From Elusimicrobium sp. (lineage in GTDB: Bacteria > Elusimicrobiota > Elusimicrobia > Elusimicrobiales > Elusimicrobiaceae), in NCBI GenBank assembly GCA_015062115.1, contig SUVG01000004.1:124001-188000 (forward strand): 64,000 bases of DNA, in the 5' to 3' direction. The position numbers were made by a program, and so were the translations under genes. This document shows, piece after piece, positions 60,399 to 64,000 of this stretch. Under the pieces are notes generated by a model. The model had not been told where the DNA came from. It saw only the letters and a program-made list of their open reading frames with translations, and searched no databases. The first letter of the stretch is position 1, and every line of letters starts with the position of its first letter.

Positions 60399-60399
60399 A
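60296..60399 (+). repeat. Tandem duplication of about 50 bases
   Basis: Two copies of ACTTTTGAG..ACGGGAAGC(G/A)GGCTACCG and following bases to GAACGATAAA (60296-60347 and about 60348-60399). They differ by one substitution and a 4-base deletion in the second copy. The near identity suggests a recent event. Confidence 0.85.
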
Positions 60400-60431
60400 A
60401 AAAAGACTTTGAAATTATTAAGAGGGCAGAT

Positions 60432-60662
60432 ATGGCAAAAGCACTAAATATAGAGAGAGTTTCTCTTATGGTTTTGGGCCTGCTTGGGGCCTACGCCGTT
60501 GTTAGTCATGGTTATGACTCTGTTTTTATTGTCAACAAACATATTACTGTTTTGGTAGGGCGGAACGGATATAGTTTTAAGGATCATAAAACAGGAAAAA
60601 CCCCTTCCAAAGAGATGCAAAAACTCATTATCCGATGTATTAAAAAAAACCAGGAGAAATAG
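60432..60662 (+). CDS. Small phage protein, one membrane helix
   Basis: A 76-residue protein whose N-terminal segment (LMVLGLLGAYAVVSHGY) is hydrophobic and may be a membrane anchor, followed by a small basic domain. GAGGG precedes the ATG. Next gene starts one base after its stop. Family not recognised. Confidence 0.5.
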   Translation: MAKALNIERVSLMVLGLLGAYAVVSHGYDSVFIVNKHITVLVGRNGYSFKDHKTGKTPSKEMQKLIIRCIKKNQEK

Positions 60663-60663
60663 T

Positions 60664-60909
60664 ATGACGAAAGCAAAAAAGAAAATCCTTGAGCAAGGAT
60701 GGAAAGAAAGGTTGGCGAAGGAATACTCCCAAACCAAAGAACGGTATGAAAAAATACATAAAACCATTGTGAAACTTGAAGCAGGGACATGCCCTTTTGA
60801 ATCTTCTTGTTCATTAGATCTTCTTAAACGCCAAGCAAAAGCGATTGGGAAATATCTGTTTATCCTTGAGGTTCGTGCAGAACAGGCAGGCATTGTGTTG
60901 CAGGATTAG
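60664..60909 (+). CDS. Small phage helical protein (resembles the 'crAss001_48-related' group)
   Basis: An 81-residue helical protein. KEYSQTKERYEKIHKTIVKLEAG followed by SLDLLKRQAKAIGKYLFILEVRAE resembles a widespread small phage family that I know only as crAss001_48-related. Function unknown. AGGAG stands before the ATG; the next gene begins three bases after its stop, in the same operon. Likeness is from memory only. Confidence 0.55.
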   Translation: MTKAKKKILEQGWKERLAKEYSQTKERYEKIHKTIVKLEAGTCPFESSCSLDLLKRQAKAIGKYLFILEVRAEQAGIVLQD

Positions 60910-60912
60910 AAC

Positions 60913-61941
60913 ATGAGCAAGGGGTTTGTGAAAACATGGCGAAGTGAGGCGGATATTCCCCAGTTGTGGCAGAATACTACCCTTTTTTGCGTGTATCAAA
61001 AACTAAAGATTTTGGCCGCGCGGCCTGGGTGGACAGTAACCCTGTCTATCCCCGCGCTGGCCAAACGAATTTGTTTGTCCCCAAACACCTTGCAGAAGTC
61101 CATCAAGGAATTAGCGGAAATCGGCCTTATTTATGCCGGAAAGAACGAAGAGGGGGTAACCCGCCTGGAACTTCTTTTTTGCGAAAATGAGCCCGATTTA
61201 GAGGGATTGACGGTGGGTGTAACGCGCGCGACGAGCAAGCAACTGGCACAGGCGCGCCGAACGGCCCCGAAACGCGTATCAAAAAATGATATGCCTGCAA
61301 AGCCGTCTATGTCAAAAAATGACATACCCACCATATCAAAAAATGACATGCCCACTTTATATAAACAAGAAGAACTACATAGCAAGAAAACTACTAACCC
61401 CCTTCTATCCCCCATGGACTTTATGGCCGAATTTGCCTCTTTTTGGAATTTGTACCCGAACAAGAAAGGAAAACAACGCGCTATTAGACGGTGGAAAAGA
61501 GGGGCTTACGATGTAAGCAAGATCCTGCCGGTGTTGGCTAAACAAAAGAAACTGCGAGAGTGGAACAAACAAGACGGCCAGTTTGTGCCGCGCGCTGATG
61601 CGTATCTTAACCAAAAGCGCTGGGAAGATGTGTTACCTGTCGGAGAAGAGTTTTACATTTTGGACTTCAAAGAACCCAAAACCGAACGCGAAACGACTTT
61701 GAGAAACTGGATTTCAGTTGTAAGTCCTTCCCTTTTGAAAAACGACAATCAAAAAATAAACAGCGTTTTCGAAAAAGACAGATGCGCGTTTGAAGAAATT
61801 GTGGCGCTTGCCGGAACAGTATCTGCTGCTTTCGAAATCATGCGACACGGCTGGCGAAAAGGATGCAACGGTATGTTGTCTATCCGTGAAAAAGCGGCCG
61901 CTTACAGGGACGAATTGAAACGAGAAGGTAAAATTGTATGA
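60913..61941 (+). CDS. Phage replication-initiation type protein with winged helix
   Basis: A 342-residue protein. Residues 15-90 form a winged helix of replisome-organiser type (LSIPALAKRICLSPNTLQKSIKELAEIGLI). Residues 118-155 hold three repeats of (M/I)SKNDMP or SKNDIP. From about 175 the segment EFASFWNLYPNKKGKQRAIRRW and PRADAYLNQKRWED match the C-terminal motif often found in phage DnaD/replication proteins. It would load helicase at the phage origin. The following gene starts in ATGA overlap. No DnaC or helicase is visible. Confidence 0.7.
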   Translation: MSKGFVKTWRSEADIPQLWQNTTLFCVYQKLKILAARPGWTVTLSIPALAKRICLSPNTLQKSIKELAEIGLIYAGKNEEGVTRLELLFCENEPDLEGLTVGVTRATSKQLAQARRTAPKRVSKNDMPAKPSMSKNDIPTISKNDMPTLYKQEELHSKKTTNPLLSPMDFMAEFASFWNLYPNKKGKQRAIRRWKRGAYDVSKILPVLAKQKKLREWNKQDGQFVPRADAYLNQKRWEDVLPVGEEFYILDFKEPKTERETTLRNWISVVSPSLLKNDNQKINSVFEKDRCAFEEIVALAGTVSAAFEIMRHGWRKGCNGMLSIREKAAAYRDELKREGKIV

Positions 61942-62366
61942 ACAAAAAATATGTACGCTCTTTTGGTGAACAACCAAACAACGCGCCGGTGGCGGCGATA
62001 AAAAGGCCCGCCTCGTGGTGTGAAGCCTGTGGCAAACATTTTGTGGCCGCGCGCCCTGTTTTTTTGGAGTATATGGGCCAAAATTACGAGGTGTGTCAAA
62101 GAAATGTATGTCTGCGCTGTGGGCATATCCCCGTTTGGAGAAATGCTGATGATGCTTTTCCTGCGTTTTGGACTCGGCGCAGTAACGGGAGTATTTCGGT
62201 GCATAAAAGAGATTTCTTTTTGCCGCGTTCTCTTTATGAGACCGAAGAAGGGAAAGCCGATGTGGGGTTGAAAGTGCGCATCATTTCGGCCCTTATCATC
62301 TTGGCGCAAAAAGAACCGACAAACACTATTTTTTCTTATTCTTTAGTAGAAAAAATGATTAAATAA
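61938..62366 (+). CDS. Phage protein with a Cys4 zinc-binding segment
   Basis: A 142-residue protein. CEACG (residues 28-32) and CLRCG (about 58-62) likely hold one zinc. The rest has a basic segment RRSNGSISVHKRDFFLPRSLYE. It overlaps the replication gene by four bases, and may be an accessory to replication or a late regulator. Its last part (RIISALIILAQKEPTNTIFSY) is helical. No family recognised. Confidence 0.55.
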   Translation: MNKKYVRSFGEQPNNAPVAAIKRPASWCEACGKHFVAARPVFLEYMGQNYEVCQRNVCLRCGHIPVWRNADDAFPAFWTRRSNGSISVHKRDFFLPRSLYETEEGKADVGLKVRIISALIILAQKEPTNTIFSYSLVEKMIK

Positions 62367-62410
62367 TAAGCATTTATAAATTTAGCAACAATTTTGTTCC
62401 TAAATAGGGG

Positions 62411-62512
62411 TTGAATTTTTTTAATTTATTTACCACAATATATGTACTTAACGGCCTTACTGGACTTAAGGCTAAAGCACCCTTGGGGTGTTCTGTCCGG
62501 TAAGGTCGTTTT
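62411..62512 (+). promoter_or_regulatory. Possible late promoter followed by leader terminator
   Basis: TTGAAT (62411-62416) and ACAATA (62435-62440) form a weak promoter with 18-base spacing. Directly behind it an 11-bp stem AACGGCCTTAC/GTAAGGTCGTT (62450-62460 with about 62499-62509) encloses GGAC/GTCC and a GCACCC/GGGTGT hairpin and ends in six T. GTG of the terminase gene follows within a few bases. It might be an attenuator or the terminator of the early operon. Confidence 0.5.
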
Positions 62513-62514
62513 TT

Positions 62515-63093
62515 GTGGCTAAAACTAACTTAAAAGAAGTTCTTACAGTGGAAATAGAACGCGCCGAAAAGATACTCTCGGCACGCAAAACCGCTCCACA
62601 AAACTTCCAACTCCAACTTTTTGAAGAGTTGGAAGATTATAACGCCCTGCAAAAAAAGAAAAACCCAAAAAACTCGGCCGGACTTACCATAAGCCAAGAA
62701 GTGTTTGCGCGCCTGCTTGCCTGCGGCCTTACCAAAACTGAAGCCTATATTCGGGCCTACGAATTAACCAACTATAAACTTTCTACCGTCTATCCCAAAG
62801 CGTGCCGGTTGTCAAAAGAGGACAAGATTGTGGCAAGGGTTGAGGCTTTGAGAAGGGAAATTGAGGATAAGGCCCTCATGAGCCCGACGGAGTTTTATCA
62901 AATCATTACCGAAAAAGCGAGAAAAGAGGGCAAGGAACAGGCTTGGGCGCTTGAGCAAGTGGGTAAATGTTTGGGAGTGTATAAGGCCGATAAAGGCCTG
63001 CCCGGAAGTGCCGATGCTCCGTTTGTGATTAAGTATTTAGACGAAGAAACTCCCGTGGCTACCGTTGGGGGATTTAGCGGAGGGAAAGCATGA
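62515..63093 (+). CDS. Phage terminase small subunit
   Basis: A 192-residue protein read from GTG at 62515 (a GTG at 62548 is possible). The centre (QEVFARLLACGLTKTEAYIRAY, then STVYPKACRLSKEDKIVARVEALR) matches the DNA-binding helix-turn-helix of Terminase_2-type small subunits. The C-terminal part is helical and binds the large subunit. A longer frame from 62488 starts inside the upstream hairpin and is rejected. The large-subunit gene begins in an ATGA overlap. Confidence 0.75.
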   Translation: MAKTNLKEVLTVEIERAEKILSARKTAPQNFQLQLFEELEDYNALQKKKNPKNSAGLTISQEVFARLLACGLTKTEAYIRAYELTNYKLSTVYPKACRLSKEDKIVARVEALRREIEDKALMSPTEFYQIITEKARKEGKEQAWALEQVGKCLGVYKADKGLPGSADAPFVIKYLDEETPVATVGGFSGGKA

Positions 63094-64000
63094 ACGAACT
63101 GCTGATACCTTACCGCGCAAGACACCCGCAAACCGAAATCCACCCGCAACTGGAAAGCCACCGCTTTTCGGTGCTTGTTACCCATCGCCAAATGGGTAAA
63201 ACCGTGTGTGCGATTAACCACCTTATCAAAATGGCTATAAAAAACCCGCGCCCCGCCGCGCAGTATTTCTATATTGCCCCTTACAGAAACCAAGCAAAAA
63301 ACCTTACTTGGGATTATTTCAAAAGATTTTTATCTGCTTTTGTCCGCGCTCCGTACAAAGACCGCAACGGAAGTACCCATTATGCGCAACTGGTTAAGTT
63401 TAACGAGAGTGAACTTTCTGTTGATATTAACGGAAAGGCCCTGATTCGCGTGGTGGGGGCAGATAACCCTGATGCCTTGCGCGGTAACTATGCGGACGGA
63501 GTAGTGCTTGATGAGTTTGGGGATATCCGCCCCGATGTATATACCGAAATTATCCGCCCGATGCTCATTAGCCGAAACGGGTGGGTGGTTTTTATGGGCA
63601 CGCCAAAGGGGCAAAACCAGTTTTATGACATTTACCTTCATGCCGCCAGCGAATACGCCAAAAAACCAAACGGAGATTGGTGGGCGGGAATGTATCGCGC
63701 CGATGAAACGGGGGTATTTCCTGCCGAAGAGTTGGCGCAAATTAAAAAAGAGACCGCCGAAAACATTTTTAAGCGCGAGTATCTTTGTGATTTTTCCACC
63801 TCTGCCGAAGATTGTGTGTTTTCGGGTGAAATGCTGATGCAAGCCGAAAAGAACAATTTTGCTTTTTCGGGGGGAGAAAGGGTGGCCGCCTTGGACTTGG
63901 CACGCTACGGTGCCGATAATACGGTGCTTGCTGTTTGGGAATATGCCGGCCCCAACAAGTGGAAGGAAGTTTCTATTGAGGCATGGAACGGAAAAGATGC
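63090..64000 (+). CDS. Phage terminase large subunit (3' end outside window)
   Basis: The first 303 residues of a DNA-packaging motor. The ATPase shows Walker A-like VTHRQMGKT near residue 35, then Walker B GVVLDEFGD at about 143-151 and the coupling motif FMGTPKG. The nuclease domain starts near residue 255 (AALDLARYG, with Asp as metal ligand). The frame is open to base 64000, so the nuclease end lies outside. GGAGGG stands before the ATG. It shows the element is a tailed phage. Confidence 0.93.
   Translation, partial: MNELLIPYRARHPQTEIHPQLESHRFSVLVTHRQMGKTVCAINHLIKMAIKNPRPAAQYFYIAPYRNQAKNLTWDYFKRFLSAFVRAPYKDRNGSTHYAQLVKFNESELSVDINGKALIRVVGADNPDALRGNYADGVVLDEFGDIRPDVYTEIIRPMLISRNGWVVFMGTPKGQNQFYDIYLHAASEYAKKPNGDWWAGMYRADETGVFPAEELAQIKKETAENIFKREYLCDFSTSAEDCVFSGEMLMQAEKNNFAFSGGERVAALDLARYGADNTVLAVWEYAGPNKWKEVSIEAWNGKD

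Noticed and set aside
61286-61375. CRISPR or satellite array from the TCAAAAAATGA repeats
   Set aside because: Only three short units inside an intact reading frame; they encode a peptide repeat.
62488-62514. GTG start at 62488 for the terminase small subunit
   Set aside because: It falls inside the stable leader hairpin and has no ribosome site.

Overview
The window looks like a chromosome segment (about 53 kb) followed by the left part of a prophage (about 11 kb) from a Gram-negative, anaerobic bacterium. The outer-membrane evidence is a Kdo transferase (waaA), a GT9 heptosyltransferase-like enzyme, LolA- and AsmA-like proteins, lipoproteins and many signal peptides. The anaerobe evidence is a PerR-like regulator followed by rubrerythrin. 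Moderate A+T content, giant secreted proteins of no recognised family and a UhpC/GlpT-type phosphate-ester antiporter make me suspect Elusimicrobiota. This is inference; I have no 16S or marker-gene comparison.

Layout. 2-1549: periplasmic 5'-nucleotidase, cut by the window edge. 1666-10145 (minus strand): a secreted protein, an organophosphate:phosphate antiporter, a 1421-residue secreted/membrane fusion protein and a smaller secreted protein sharing a domain with it. 10265-24708 (minus strand): a tightly packed 18-gene operon that I read as an aryl polyene / flexirubin-like pigment cluster. It holds ketoreductase, two ketosynthases plus a ketosynthase-like chain-length factor, two acyl carrier proteins, two hotdog dehydratases, thioesterase, AMP-ligase, two acyltransferases, GT2-DUF2062 glycosyltransferase, an MMPL exporter, a LolA-like carrier and lipoproteins. 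An unexpected D12-class DNA methyltransferase sits inside it. A divergent O-methyltransferase and an MFS exporter (24750-27228) probably belong to the same system.

27287-28325: perR-rubrerythrin. 28423-38232: a flavoprotein, a membrane protein, a Na/phosphate symporter with PhoU tail, an AsmA-like protein, and waaA plus a GT9 enzyme with a duplicated N-terminal lobe. 38373-43271: a 1632-residue secreted protein. 43322-47042: a tandem-PC4 protein, a membrane Ser/Thr kinase and a PP2C phosphatase. 47208-52798: groES-groEL under CIRCE-like half sites, a trypsin-like protein lacking its catalytic residues, a Bax-inhibitor-like protein, pgk and secG. 52930-53011: tRNA-Leu(GAG).

The prophage begins at the tRNA. 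It has a leftward integrase, a CI-like repressor, a secreted nuclease, an ImmA-like protease, a second integrase, two structured non-coding stretches, many small early genes, a replication-type protein and the terminase subunits; the large subunit runs off the right edge.

The most interesting signal outside genes is a repeated promoter module. A 14-base element close to GGGTC-TTTT-GACCC abuts the -35 hexamer, with 17-18 bases to the -10. It stands in front of four genes for large or unusual secreted proteins (starts at 8747, 10145, 38373 and 49332), suggesting a shared secretome regulon. Several other genes appear to be transcribed leaderless.
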